DNA of 64,000 nucleotides, taken from assembly GCA_963514095.1 (NCBI GenBank), contig OY741284.1, forward strand, positions 9,131,835 through 9,195,834, written 5' to 3'. The DNA comes from Eutrigla gurnardus. Lineage: Eukaryota > Chordata > Actinopteri > Perciformes > Triglidae. The notes below the pieces were generated by a model. That model did not search any database and had not been told where the DNA came from. It worked only from the letters and a program-made list of their open reading frames with translations. The translations under genes and the position numbers were made by a program. Shown one piece after another: positions 11,889 through 24,576 of the stretch (position 1 is its first letter; every line of letters starts with the position of its first letter).

Positions 11889-12299
11889 GCTCACACACCA
11901 AGTCTCGCTCAACTGAAAAAGGCCTTGTGTGTTCATCCTCGGCACTGAAAGGCATCTTGTGTGATCCAATCACAAGTGGACATCTCTAGATTAGAGTGTT
12001 TATTTCGTTATATTATATGATATATATATATTATATTATCAGATGAGGCAAAAAATTAAGAATTGATGGAGAAAAGGAGTCCTTTGTGTGTTTTTGTCAC
12101 TGAAAGGATGTACCAAGATGAGTGCTAATCAAAAATGTTTCTAAAAAATGCATAATGTTCATAAAATAGTAATTCATTTTAATTTCATATTTATTGAATT
12201 AGTATTTTTTTGTTCTTTTTACAAATTTAATTCTGAATAAGGTTTCCATGTGCTTTTCATTATTTTGACGCTTCAGCGATCAAATATTATCATCCTTTT

Positions 12300-12386
12300 T
12301 GTTTATAAAAGGTCAGTAAATAGTGAAATAAACTGTGGACTAAAGTGACTTGTTTTGTCAACAACAACAATCCAAAACCTAAAGTG
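12300..12386. repeat. Remnant of the same teleost MITE family
   Basis: The order of words TATAAAAGGTCAGTAAATAG, GTGACTTGTTTTGTC and CAATCCAAAACCTAAAG is that of the interior of the MITE family seen elsewhere in the window. No terminal repeats remain. Confidence 0.5.
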
Positions 12387-13529
12387 AGAAGGAACGCTAA
12401 CTAAGAATCATCTATTCATTAATTCCTTCATTCTTCAAGCAATGACTCAATCATTCAGTGAGTATATTTGTGGAAAAGAATGACGGATGAGCATCACTAT
12501 TGTATTCCAATATTTTCCCTCCCAGTAATGGCTGCAGTTTCCTCAGAGGTGCAATTGAATGTGAGCTGAAAAATAAAATCGGATCTTGAGTGGTCACTTG
12601 AGCTGCATTTTAGACGAGTTCTGATGCCACGCGCCCACTGCAGCCTGCCACAGCTGTACATAACCACAATCTGAATATATGTGGTTTCAAGATAGAAGAT
12701 CTGAACCGGATCGGTCAGGCTGTAGGGGGGCGGAGAAGCTAGACCGATGGAGAAGGGAGGAAAGGAAGAGGATGGAGGGGAGGAATAAAGAGAGACTGTT
12801 GGGTTTGAAATGATGGCCGGGAGGAGAAAGGAGGGGGAGGGCTGAGTAACAGAGGACTGTCTGTGGTACCCGTCTGAAGAAAACGGAAACTCCCCGCTGT
12901 GCGCTTCTTGACGTTTTTTTTCTCTCTGTCAAAATCACACAGACACATATATCGTTTAGCTGAGACTGCATGTGCTGCCAGCAACCACTGTGGTTTCAGT
13001 CTGTCGTGTGTTGAGGGTTGTGAGGTTATTGAAATGGATGAAAACACCCACCTGCTGCCTAAATTATCAAACCAGATCACACACATTAGTCTGCATCACC
13101 ACTTCCGAGCCATTTCTTTTCTTAGTCACAGTGTTATTCAGCCTCACATCAGTGTCTGGTGTGATGTTGTGACAGAATGCTAATTTTTGCCCATTGTTGT
13201 CACCTGTTGATTCGTAGAGAGAGCAAGGGTGTGACAGTGTTTAACAAACGGACCAATTAAAAAGATGGGTTTCCCTTCCTCTTTTCTGTATATATTTAAA
13301 AACGTCTCTCATGTTGACTCATTCTATGCTATATGAAGCTAAACTATAGTTTGTTTAACAAAGTATCTCATCAATTGTGTGTTAATGGACCCTGTAGCAG
13401 TTAATAGAAATGCATTTTTTTTAAATATGCCTAGCAAAGAGTTCATATTTCATTTATTCACTGACGAGCTTTTGTTTTTATGTGTATTTCTCAGGCCCTG
13501 CACACTGAGTGTAACTTAGTGCAGCAGCC

Positions 13530-16500
13530 ATGTCGGGCTCCTACGATGACTCCATGATCGACGTCTCCAGTGACAGCTTCTGGGAGGTGGGACGCATCAA
13601 TTCTTTCACCCTACCTGCCCCTAAATCCACCAGCATCATAATCCTTCCATAGTGAATTGACATTGTCTAACTCCTTTCTTTTGTCTGTCGCTGGTTCTCA
13701 GGTTGGTAACTACAAACGATCAGTGAAACGGGTGGACGATGGCAATCGACTCTGTAATGACCTAATGACCTGCCTTCATGAGCGAGCACGTATTGAAAAA
13801 TCGTACGCACAGCAGCTCACAGAATGGGGGAAGCGCTGGCGGCAGCTCATAGAAAAAGGTAGAAACTCAAACCTCACATGAGGTTGTATATAGCAGTTTT
13901 ACTTTCCAGAATCCAGCAGAGAAAAGACAGACACTGACTGGTAAATAACTCTTCCCTCAGGCCCTCAGTATGGTACGTTGGAGCGGGCGTGGTCCGCTCT
14001 GTGCACGGAGGCAGAGAAGGTGAGCGAGCTCCACATGGAGGTGAAATCAGCGCTGATGGGAGAAGATTACGAGAAGCTGAAGAACTGGCAGAGAGACGCC
14101 TACCACAAACAGATGATCGGCGGCTTCAAAGAGACCAAAGAGGCCGACGATGGCTTCCGCAAGGCTCAGAAACCCTGGGCAAAGAAACTCAAAGAGGTGT
14201 GTGGATTTCAAACATGTCAGGAAGGGACAGGACACTAAAATAATATGATGTGTATCTAGTATAACGGTAGCACATGTGAAAGTGATTCCCATCAACTGTG
14301 TTTTAATGGTGAGCAGGTACAAGCAAGTCATTTTTCAAGTCACTGGTTACAGCCATGTCTATGCATTTTACCCTTCAGTTCACATGATTGGATATTACTG
14401 ACTTGCTAACTATTCCATGACTACCTGCTTACTTAACAACAACAAAGCAGAACCACAGTTGCACACTCTTGATATTGAATAAGAAATGATTGCCAAACGT
14501 TAGCCACAGTGTGCCAAGCCAGCAACTGTAACCCGTAGTTGTTTGGCTGTCAGGAGAAAGGAAGGAAACACTGAGGGTGAACAGGGAGACTGGCACCTCT
14601 CAGTTCAAAATCAGGTCAATGTATTTCCTCCTCCTGCTGTCACTTAGCAGCCTGTTTACACGGCAGCACACGCATTCCTTTCTGTTTCTTTACGCGCATG
14701 TAAGAGCGTGCGCGTCCAAGTACGTGTATGTTCAAAACCACCGAATGTTTTGCAACCTCCAGGCTCCTTGCCCCCGTTTCCTGTGTGTGATGTCACCAGG
14801 GGGTGGTGACATCCTGGTTGTGTCATTGAACGGGGACAGAACAAAACGGTTTTGTAGCCCTAGTTGTTTATTGATTGACCAGACAGACAGGAACGAGCCG
14901 GTGGAGGACAGAGCGGAAATAAGGCTAATTAATTGGTCTGGTGATGAATAGGTGACATGTGTGACGTGGGCAGTATGTCAATAATAGACACATACAAATT
15001 TAACGTGGAGTCAGTATTTGACTCACCGTCCTAAAAGCCCTTGTGGCTTTTAGTGGAGTGACATGTTCTATATTAAATTAGGGAGGAGGACAGGCTGCCG
15101 TCCTCTACTTATGACCTCACTGTTTGTTCACATGGCTGCTTTGGCTTCGGCCCAAGTTACACTAGGCACAGCCCAAGGCACTCCTCAGGGAAAACTAGGA
15201 TGGATGAGTTCGCTTCCTCAATTCATATCTGTTGCAGTTTCAATACAAACCAATCGATACACATGTAAAATCACATGTCAAACTTCTCAGACACCAGTGT
15301 GTCCATGTTGCCTCCCTCACATAACTTTATATAAAGTGTTATTCATTCATTGCAACTTCCACCAGCCAATTGCCCAGCCTCTCTTCGTAGGAAATAATTT
15401 GTAATCATAAAATTATGAAAGAGACACATTTAGTCAGGCTTTTAGGCACAGAAGTGAACATGTTCGGACACCTTACTAACAAAGAAGACTTTCACCAAAA
15501 TGACAGAGGCAGACACATGCAAGTCCAAACGATTATCTTAGTAAAATATGTTTTTTGGATTAAAAATGCAATACTTTTAGTGACTGATTTTTTTAACAAT
15601 TGAATCCAAAAAGGTTGTTGTAACTTGTGTTTAAATCCCCCAGTCAAACACCAAACTGCTTTTTCTTAACCTCAACCCTTAGTTTGTTCTAAGTTGCCTT
15701 ACAAGCCTGCCACGTTTGCCTGCACTTCATTTTATTGGTTGAATCCGCAGATGGAGACGATGAAGAAGTCTTATCACTCTGCCTGTAAAGAAGAGAAGCT
15801 GGCAGCCAGCAGGGAGACCAACAGCAAATTGGAGAGCAACAACAATCCCGAAGCCCAAAAGAAGCTCCAGGAAAAGGTGGAGAAGTGTCAGCAGGAGGTG
15901 CAGAAGGTAGGGCTTCCTTTGGAAAAACACGAGGTGCCAAGATTGTGTTTTTTCGAAAACAGTTCCTAAAGGCATTCATCTTCCCATTGCATGCTCAAGT
16001 TTTGTTCCATCTAGCTTCATAGTTAAGTCTATACCAACTAATGAAAGGCCTTAATTGGGCCGTCTTTGAAGAAGTTTGTCAGCACTAAAGCTAAACCCAT
16101 TTTATTCTCTGGAAGCTGCAGAAATGTGTTGGTTTTGTTAGTTATTTTTCACTCAAGAAAAAAAAACATAGTTTGATTAAAAATTAAGGTGTAGACACAC
16201 AAGTACATCATCATGCATTCATTAGATTGTCACTTTATTCCTCCCATTCTCCCAGACTAAAGAACGCTATAACAAATCCCTGGAGGAACTCGACAAGTTG
16301 ACCCCTCAGTATATGGAGAACATGGAGCAGGTGTTTGAGCAGTGGCAGCAGTTTGAAGACAAACGGATTTGCTTCTTCAGAGAGCTACTGCTGGAAGTTA
16401 AACAGCACCTGGATCTCTCAACCAATCACAGGTCAGCTACAGGACTTAGGTAGCTCTTTTCTAATAATTGGTCTGATCAGCTATTTAATAATGGACAGAT

Positions 16501-19500
16501 GCTTCTCACCTTGATAAATAACGTACAACTTTGCTCCATAGATTCCAGACAGTCTACCACACGCTGGAAGATACAGTCTCTGCTACTGATGCTGAAGACG
16601 ACCTGAAATGGTTCCGGTCCAATCACGGCCCCGGCATGCCAATGAACTGGCCCCAGTTTGAGGTAGCACAGCCTTGATTTATACTAACAAAAGAGTAGAG
16701 GAGGAGAGGAGGAAGGCTAAATGTTTGATAGAGGAGGAATGGAATGCATCCAGACCGTCTCTCAATATTTTCCATGGACGTTTTCATGTCACTGCTCCAT
16801 AAACACACATTAGGTCATAGTCCCTCACTTATTTTATTTATTTATTTATTTTTATTTGTTTATTTGGAGAGAATAATGCATATTGATGAACACTTGGGGA
16901 AAATACATCACTTAGTGTAAATATACCGGATTTAGCTCGAAGCTAATTTCCATCTTCAGTCCTCAATTTACTCAGATAAAGAAGGATGTTTATTGTAGCT
17001 GACTTGAAGACAGAGTTATAGTCATTTTCTATATTATTTAGTGAGGTGTCCCCACTTAAAGACCAGAGGTGCTCTCCCAGGCCCAAGTGTGAGAACCACC
17101 AGAAAGAGGGCAGTGGAAATGGACTAATAAGTCATGCTGGGGAAAAAAAGCCAAGTGTCATTTTTGTCATTGATGTATGCTGTTTGGCAGCAGGGCTGGA
17201 AGAAAATCCTTCCTCAGAAGTCAGAATAATGTACTTTGTCACCCTCCCAACAGGAGGTGAAATAAAAAAAAATAGCACAGGAAGGCAACGAAAAACGGAT
17301 TACGCTTGCAATGCTACAATTTATAGTTCTTCTGAGTGCTCTTGCAAGCATAGCTGTTAAAAGGGCACCTTCTTCCGTTTCTATCATTACCAGGCTCTTT
17401 ATCTTCCTTAGTAACGGTTCGTTGCTGCATTACCAAACCAATGTTTTTGCAGCCTACAGTGTGTACTCCACAGCTTTAGGGTTAGACTCCGTTCTCCACG
17501 TTAACCCTTTTCCACACCTGCTTCCCTTTCCTCGTGTCTGACAGAATTTGGACTGGTCCCATCCACGCTCCTTTAAGAGAAGGTCCATTGTAGTGAGTTC
17601 TGCATGGAAGGGCTGTTCTTTTTCACAGCAGCCATGGGCGGGGGGCTCCTTTTTTTCCTCTCACTCCTTACTGCTTCTATGTGTGTGTGTGTGTGTTTGA
17701 GGTGGTTGTGTTTGTATCTTGTACTCAAGTTTCACTGAACCTTAATGAGGCAAAGATGCATGTGGTAGATGCAGACGACACATGGCTGTCTACAGCATTG
17801 TCCCTGCTAAAGTATGTTAGCATATCCACCTCTGTTCCCTTAACCTGATAACTACAGGATGTTTACATACCTTTTTCCTGGACATGGGGATTTCTATAAT
17901 TACTCTATACCTCACATTACCACAGCTTGGACTCTCTGTTCTTTCTAACATTTGAACTCTGACCCCTCAGTGGCCCTTCTACACATTATTCTGTTATGTG
18001 AAACCTGCAGTAGGTCACATGATGCCGCATTGCTTCAGCAGTGTCACAGAGCCAGACAGGAAGCCCATTGATCTTTAAAGGTTTGAGGGTCCTGATAAAT
18101 CAGATGGCCGGCCTGGGTCACACTATATCTACATAAAAGGATAGATTATTTTCTATGCTGTTATGGTCTCTCTTTTGCTCCACTCTCACGGGTCAGCCTC
18201 TGGTGGAGGGGATCCTTGGTGTTTCTTTCAACAGGTGATGGATTCGGTAATTGGTTGAGTCTCATCTTATCAGGCCTACGCTCTACTGTATAAACACTCA
18301 TCATGCATGAAAAATCCATGTGTGTATACTGCTGGGCACATGCCTGTTACTTGATCCTCGACTACTTTGGAGGTTTAGTCATTCATTTTGCCAGTTTTGG
18401 CACTTATGTGTGTGCACGTGTGTGTCTACCAGGACTGGTCCATAGACCTGAACCGAACCCTCAGCAGACGAGAAAAGAAGAAGCCATCGGAGGGCGTCAC
18501 ACTGACGGGCATCAGTCAAACGGGATCAGACCAGCCCGTTCAGCCTGCCAAGACCAGCAGCAGGTAGATATCTGATCTCTCACTGTCTCACTTTTTCTGT
18601 CTCTAACAAACGCACAGAAAACCGAGCAGGTGTTCGTACTGTTCACGTGAAAACACACTCACTTACTCTCCGTCTTCCTCATCCAAACATCAGATAATCC
18701 AGCGCACCACATATGGCGTCTTCCTCTTAAGGAATGCTTGTAAAGCGTTACGCAAGGGGAGCTCCGGGAGTGACGTCAAGGTGTACAGTCGTTTCCGTGG
18801 CAACGGTAAACATTTTGTCACGGCTCTCTGGGAAAGCATTCATCCCCACGAGACTCGTGTTGGCTGGTACATAGTTGAAAGCAAGCCAAAGTAATGTGGA
18901 AATATATCACTCACAGTTTCATAGCATGAATATTGGTACTGGGAAGTTCAAATATGTCCCGGTTAGTGTTTGGACACCTGTACCTGGATTGAGAAACTTT
19001 GTTGAAATATAAAAAGAAATTTCAGCTAAATAACATGTTTTTATGACACAAAAAGAGCAATTAATTCACAGACTTGTTTGAGGTACAAGCAAAAAGTGTT
19101 GTTTGATCGGCAGTTGTAATCTTTTTAGGGCTAGATAAGAGATAAATGGGTCTCTGGTGTTGTGGCAACAGCACCAAGGACATAACAGTGGTTCATGGAA
19201 ACGACAGCAAACATCTGATTAGGATAATAAAACTTCTCATGCATCCATCACCATGATCTAATTATAGTTTTATGTATGCTTTATCTTTTGTTCAGTATTT
19301 TAAGAGAGGTTAGTCGTGATTATCCTGTCCTGTTTTGGCAACTCTCCCCTTGTCCAGACATCAGTAGGAAGTGGTGTGTTTGCAGAAATCATGGGAGCAC
19401 TAGAGGAGCATTTAGAGGAGTCAACAAAGGGAATGTCAGGCACGGGAAGCATTTGACCCTTGAACTTAGGGAATTTTCCCCGCCTCTCCCCCATCCAGCA

Positions 19501-22157
19501 TTTACAGCACATTGTTTTCCTGTCATTTCCTTCATCTTTGGGCGTGACTGGGAGGTTTTGTTTATGTACAAGGTCTGGAAAGGTTAATCTGAAACATTTT
19601 TGGTGATTTTTTGTAGTCACAGAGGGTGTAAAACAGACTTCACCATGAAGGTTGGCGACTTATCTTGATTGATGGTAGTTTAGTCTTTTATCAGGAAGCC
19701 AGCCCTCACTGGGATGACATCTCTGCCTGTTTTGAAGCGTCATTGAACACAATATCAACATCCACTTTATAAGAGTGTAATGCATCTCTTTGAAAACAGC
19801 GATTGATATTTATAAGATCAGGTTTGTTTGTTGATTCAAACCATCCAAAAGTTACATTTTGCCAGACTCCCAGGAAAGTGTTTGGTGTAATAACTCCTCA
19901 GGCTCAACACAGAGAGCATGGCATGACTGTGCAAACAAAGGCGTTCACAATTCCCCTCTTCACACTCTCAAGGGCCGTCTGATAGCTACTGGTATTCATG
20001 GTCCAGTAATTCAGTAAATGGGGAGGAGAAAAACGTTGCTTCCTCTGATGAAAGTGACAGTGGTTGGAAGTAAACTGCCCTCGTGTCACTTCTTCACAAA
20101 CCCAGAGCTGACATATAAGTGTTTGATGATGTGTCTCTCAGAAAGTGTCTTATTGATGTTTTTTTAGCTTAGTATTAAATATGATGAATATCAGTTGCGG
20201 GTTTTTAGAGGAAGCACTCAAATCAAGTCGATCTGTCTTTGTTGGTTTAGTCTAAAACACAGTTGTTTGTTGACTAATTTTACTCCCTTGTTTATGGGAC
20301 TCTTATTGTTCCATAAAAAGACAATAATAACTGGGTCATCTCTTGTGAAACAAAGCCACGACTAACTCTTTGATTAGGCTCCTCGGCCTTGCAGGTGATG
20401 CCTTTGAATGTAAGCAGCAAACTTGTTAGCATGCAAATGCTACATTTAAGCATGTCTCCAGGTCGTGTGGGTCACAGGTGTGTCTTTATGTCTGTGTGTG
20501 CATGTCAACAACCGATCTCTTACTGTGTCCCATGTCGTCAGCCTGACTGTGCCCACTAACACGGCGCCAGTGGGCACAAACCCCTTTGATGAAGATGAGG
20601 AAGATGAGGAGGAGGACGAGGAAGAGATGGCCACGGAGCAGCAGACCACAGTCAACGACATCAGCATGAATAAAGACGAAATAAAAACGTTGGTGAACAG
20701 CGGGAAACACTGCACACCCGCAACCTCCCCGCCCCTTTTCTCATTTCTTTCTTTGTGTCGTGGATCGCCGTTCGCGCCGCGCGTCTCTTTTCCGCGCCAT
20801 TCTTTGTCTCGGTTACTTTGATCTCCTTCTTTATACCCCTCTTTTCTCCCTCAGGTGGCAGGTTGTTGTGTTGCTCTGCATGGTGGCTGGAATGGCACAC
20901 AAAGCCAATGTGTGTCTGTCCCGCTCTCTTAACAGTGCCTTGTCTTGCAAAAGGTTAAATGTCGTGCACATGGGGGCGCATGTCTCTGCTGTGGGAAATA
21001 TCATACAGTCAGATCTGAATATTCACACACTTACAATTAATATGCTGTATAACAACAAAATAAATATATACATCAAAGAACAGTTAAGATACTCATGTGA
21101 ATCAACCTTTAAACAAACCCCTTATACAGCATTTTTGTAGCCCAAAATCAACAGAAAAGCAGGTAAACTGCAATCAAATTTGCAATAAAAGTAGACACTG
21201 ATCAAATCTGACTGTAAATCCTTCATGTATGTGCTGGTGTGTTTATTGTTCTGTATAACTCTCTGCCAGAGCCGCGTTCTCTTTGGTGTATAGGTGGCTC
21301 CCTCTGTTGGCCATTCAGGTTAAACCCCAATCACGCATTCGCAACAATGATTTGTCTTGCTTTGTCTCATGTTGCTGTATTTCTCTCATGTGTCTTTTGG
21401 TGTGTGGTCATGTTGTTGTGTTGCATCGTGGGCATCAGAGAGACTTTTTGAATCATTTACCATGCTGCCTGAATGCTTGCTTTGTAGTGTTGATGCCACA
21501 AGTAAGCATGTTTTTGCACTTATTGAGAACTGAAAGGAGCAAGTTTTCAGGATGAATCGCAACCCCGTCACTGGATTTTGAAATGCACTTTAGGCTTTCT
21601 ATGTGTTTGACTTAACATAACTTGGTTTTATATTTATTTCTCTTGCTTTTCTAACTTTGAGCTGTGGTTCCTGCTTATGCCCGGCATGCTGGATTGTCCT
21701 GTCGATGCGTAAGGCCCTGAGGTGAACATGAAAATATGTTTTCTAAGTGGCTCTTCTGTCTATCCATCCAGTGCGAGCAGTATGGAGAAGACTCCTGACT
21801 GGTCAGACGAAGACACAGGTGGTAACCCGTTCTCCACCAACGGTGATGGGAATCCATTCGAAGATGAGCCAGCTTCTCCAGTCGTATCTGTGCCTGTCCG
21901 AGCCCTCTACGACTATGAAGGACAGGAGCAGGATGAGCTGACCTTCAAAGCCGGTACAGTACATGGCAGGAACGACTCAAAGAGAGCTACATTTATTTAA
22001 AATACAGATATTCACCCCTTCATCCTTGCTCTTCCTTCCTCCAGGGGATGAGTTCACCAAAATTGGCGAAGAAGATGATCAGGGTTGGTGCAAAGGCCGG
22101 CTCAAGGAAGGACAAACGGGCCTCTATCCTGCTAACTATGTGGAAGACATCCAGTAG
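13530..22157 (+). CDS. pacsin2: PACSIN2 / syndapin-2, F-BAR and SH3 protein
   Basis: Ten coding exons: 13530-13586, 13702-13858, 13961-14196, 15751-15906, 16256-16431, 16542-16662, 18433-18563, 20542-20688, 21772-21953, 22045-22157. They give 491 codons plus stop (human about 486). PACSIN2 bends membranes at caveolae and endocytic sites and recruits dynamin and N-WASP. Residues about 13-300 are the F-BAR domain (NYKRSVKRVDDGNRLCNDLM, later GPGMPMNWPQFEDWS). A disordered linker carries three NPF motifs (358-360, 412-414, 421-423), which bind EHD proteins, and an acidic run just after the first. The SH3 domain (435-491) has ALYDY, GWCKGR and PANY. The start was chosen because it follows a spliced 5' UTR and matches the family N-terminus. 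The donor after 20688 (GTTGGT) is weak, but it is the one that keeps frame. The neighbours support pacsin2 over its paralogues. Confidence 0.95.
16663..18432 (+). other. pacsin2: pacsin2 intron, no gene seen
   Basis: Between the coding exons that end at 16662 and begin at 18433. It holds a TTTA-rich low-complexity stretch near 16830-16865 and a short GT repeat near 17682. No coding or RNA gene was recognised. Confidence 0.55.
18564..20541 (+). other. pacsin2: pacsin2 intron, no gene seen
   Basis: Ordinary intron sequence between the linker exons. Open frames on either strand here lack recognisable protein features. Confidence 0.55.
20689..21771 (+). other. pacsin2: pacsin2 intron after the acidic linker exon
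   Basis: It begins with the weak donor GTTGGT. A second donor-like GTGAAC starts at 20692 but is in the wrong phase for the next exon. No cassette exon was recognised, although PACSIN genes often splice alternatively in this linker. Confidence 0.5.
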
Positions 22158-23890
22158 AATGAATAAATGTGAAGAAAGAAGAAAAACGACGTGTTGGGAA
22201 TCGACAGCGTGGCTGGAAACGATTTTTAACCCTTTTCTCCCCGTTGATGAAGACTGGACTGGTGTTGGAGGACGGAGAAGAGAAGTTGGAGATTATTAAA
22301 GGACCACTTGAGATGTTGTCACTTACCACAAATTGACAGTACACAGATGGAAATTAAGTTTCCAGACGATTCCAGGCAGAGAAGATCGCAGAGAAAACTT
22401 GCTGTCAGTGTAAGATATGTTACTTTGAATCCAATTTATGCTGTTACAAAAATAATAGCCTTTCAAGTATATATTAGATAAAATTAAATGTATGTGTGAA
22501 TCTATATTGTTTAAACAAAACACTGGGATGACACTGATAAATCGTCTTGCGATGTTACATGCAGCCTTAATGTGCAAGCCACTATGGATTCATTAAGGGA
22601 GTTTACCCTTTTTATAAACATAATTATCTATTTTAGTTATGTTACCATTTCTTCTTGTTAGAATCCAGTCCATACATGTTAACCGTTGATTTTCCTTTGA
22701 CACAGTAGGCCTTTATTTGAGATTCTTGTGATAGGTTTGATCTGATTTTAAATTAGTGCTTACATTGTTCTGTCATTCCTTTCAGGGTCGTGGTTTATTT
22801 TATAAGGAGTGACACAAGATCAGTAGAGCCTCATTCTGATGTAGTCTTCGTTTAGTTCACAGTGGGTTGGTCACTCTAGTCATTGCAATTGAATGTATAT
22901 TCACTGATTGTATTTTCTCACTTTTTGAATGTTCACTTGTGCTGATGTCGGGTTTTTTTTGCGAGCACTGACCCATTAACCCCCCGAACAAACAGTCCTC
23001 AAGCTCTGTGCGCAAATCTCTACTTTCTGTTGATTGTAGATTGTGATACTCTTTTTTTTTTTTTTTTTTTTCATGCAACACTGAAGGTTTTTTCATAAAT
23101 GTTTATCTCACTTGAATTCTACAGGTTTTAATTTCTCTCACTTCTTGTCCAATGTCAAGTTTTATGGGAGAATATTTTAGTGTTTGTGTTTTTCTTTTTT
23201 TGGGGGGAAAATCTATTACAATTTCGAGCAATAAAACCACAGTATGACATTGCATACATGCATGTAAATAGCGTGGATGAAAAATATTAGAAATGAATTA
23301 AGCATCAAAATCAGATGATATGTAGTTGGAAATTGATGATTTGTTAATTTATGATGCCACAAGTGCTTTTTGTTCTACTCTCGTTAGAATGCTGTAACTG
23401 AAAATCAGTTTGTATAGTAATTGAATGTTTTATGGCAATTATCCCTTGAATCTGTTATTTTGATATATTTGTAAATATGATTATTTTCCCATCACAGAAG
23501 GCCATACTCACTGAGATAATCAACACATATGTGAATAATTATTCGTTTTCCTTTAGGAGCTACGATATGATTGGATATACCTGATTTCATAACCTTGATA
23601 CATGAATCATCAAGTCTTTTGTAGGCTTGCATTTTGCTTTTCACTTGTGCAAGCTTGAAATTCACTAATCGGCCAGTGTATCGATGAAATTATTCATAAA
23701 TGCTTGCTGATACCTTTAACTGCAGCACGAGAGGAGGATGGATTTTGTCGTCTTTAATAATAGTGAAAAAAAAGGAGACGTTTTGCCATGTTTTTCAGGG
23801 CATGCTGTCGTCAACACGCAGCAGCAGCTGTACTTGCACAGTGAGATTTGCAAATGTTGTCCCACAACATAATAAATGAATTTATTGGAA
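22158..23890 (+). other. pacsin2: pacsin2 3' UTR
   Basis: AT-rich, stop-rich sequence after the TAG. AATAAA signals are at 23230-23235 (UTR of about 1.1 kb) and 23871-23876 (about 1.7 kb), so two lengths are possible. A T-run of about 20 bases is at 23052-23071. Confidence 0.6.
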
Positions 23891-24359
23891 AGAAATATTT
23901 TGCCTTTGTCTTGAGTACTGATATTTAATTTTCATTTATGATATAAAGATATTTACTGAATCTTAAAATACCTTAATCCCTTTGTGTGTGTAAAGATAAT
24001 AAAAGTTAAGAATGTAGTTACGGTAATTTAATATTTAAGATCAGTTGTTTGGTGCTTTTGGATGCAAATCTGCAGTTGCCTTGAATTCCACGTCTCTAAG
24101 TCAAAATAAGGAAAATGCTGCACTTATTTTTGGCAACAATTAATATGATTTTGTGAGCTTAAGAAGAGAGATCCAGTGCAGCATTTAGATAATTGAAGAT
24201 AATTGAATCATTCTTTACCTTGAATTAAAAGTTGCTCAATCTTACTCAAGCACATCTATGGGTTAATAGATTTGTATAAAATGTATATAAACATTAAAAA
24301 CAAAAAACTACTTTTAAATAAGACTTGAGTATCGAGATATTCCCTCAACCACTGAAAAC

Positions 24360-24576
24360 AACTGGAGCGTCAAATGTATAGGTAGACTACGTTACCCAGA
24401 AGCACTTGCTACCATAACATAACCACGGGGCGTCCTTATCCAATCGGAGCCCGACCATGATGTTCCCCTACTGACGTGTCGTATTCAGTTGTTGAGGAAA
24501 AACACAGGGTTGTTTTTCATGCTACGGTGCTTCTCTATCCGCCGTTAACCGCCAGTTATTACCAACAGACGGAACA
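24360..24576 (+). promoter_or_regulatory. arfgap3: arfgap3 promoter with ZNF143-like and CCAAT sites
   Basis: ACTACGTTACCCAGAAGC at 24386-24403 closely resembles the ZNF143/Staf and THAP11 site (ACTACAATTCCCAGAATGC type) found at many vertebrate housekeeping promoters. A CCAAT box is at 24440-24444. CpGs become frequent up to the ATG at 24577, which has AACA just before it. There is no TATA box. The start site probably lies between about 24470 and 24560. Confidence 0.6.

Larger units (their letters stand above)
6584..13494 (+). other. pacsin2: pacsin2 intron 1
   Basis: About 6.9 kb of mostly AT-rich non-coding sequence between the inferred first exon and the ATG exon. It holds a TTATA microsatellite, three small remnants of a teleost DNA-transposon family, a CA repeat and other low-complexity AT tracts. 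The open frames here show no codon conservation that I can recognise and no splice context. I see no gene. Confidence 0.55.

Noticed and set aside
12739..13086. Minus-strand 115-codon frame in pacsin2 intron 1
   Set aside because: Pro/Ser-rich translation of a purine-rich tract, with no family match or promoter signals.
14577..14951. A 124-codon open frame with a hydrophobic start in a pacsin2 intron
   Set aside because: The leucine-rich start comes from CTCCTCCT-type sequence. There is no further protein character and no homologue recognised.
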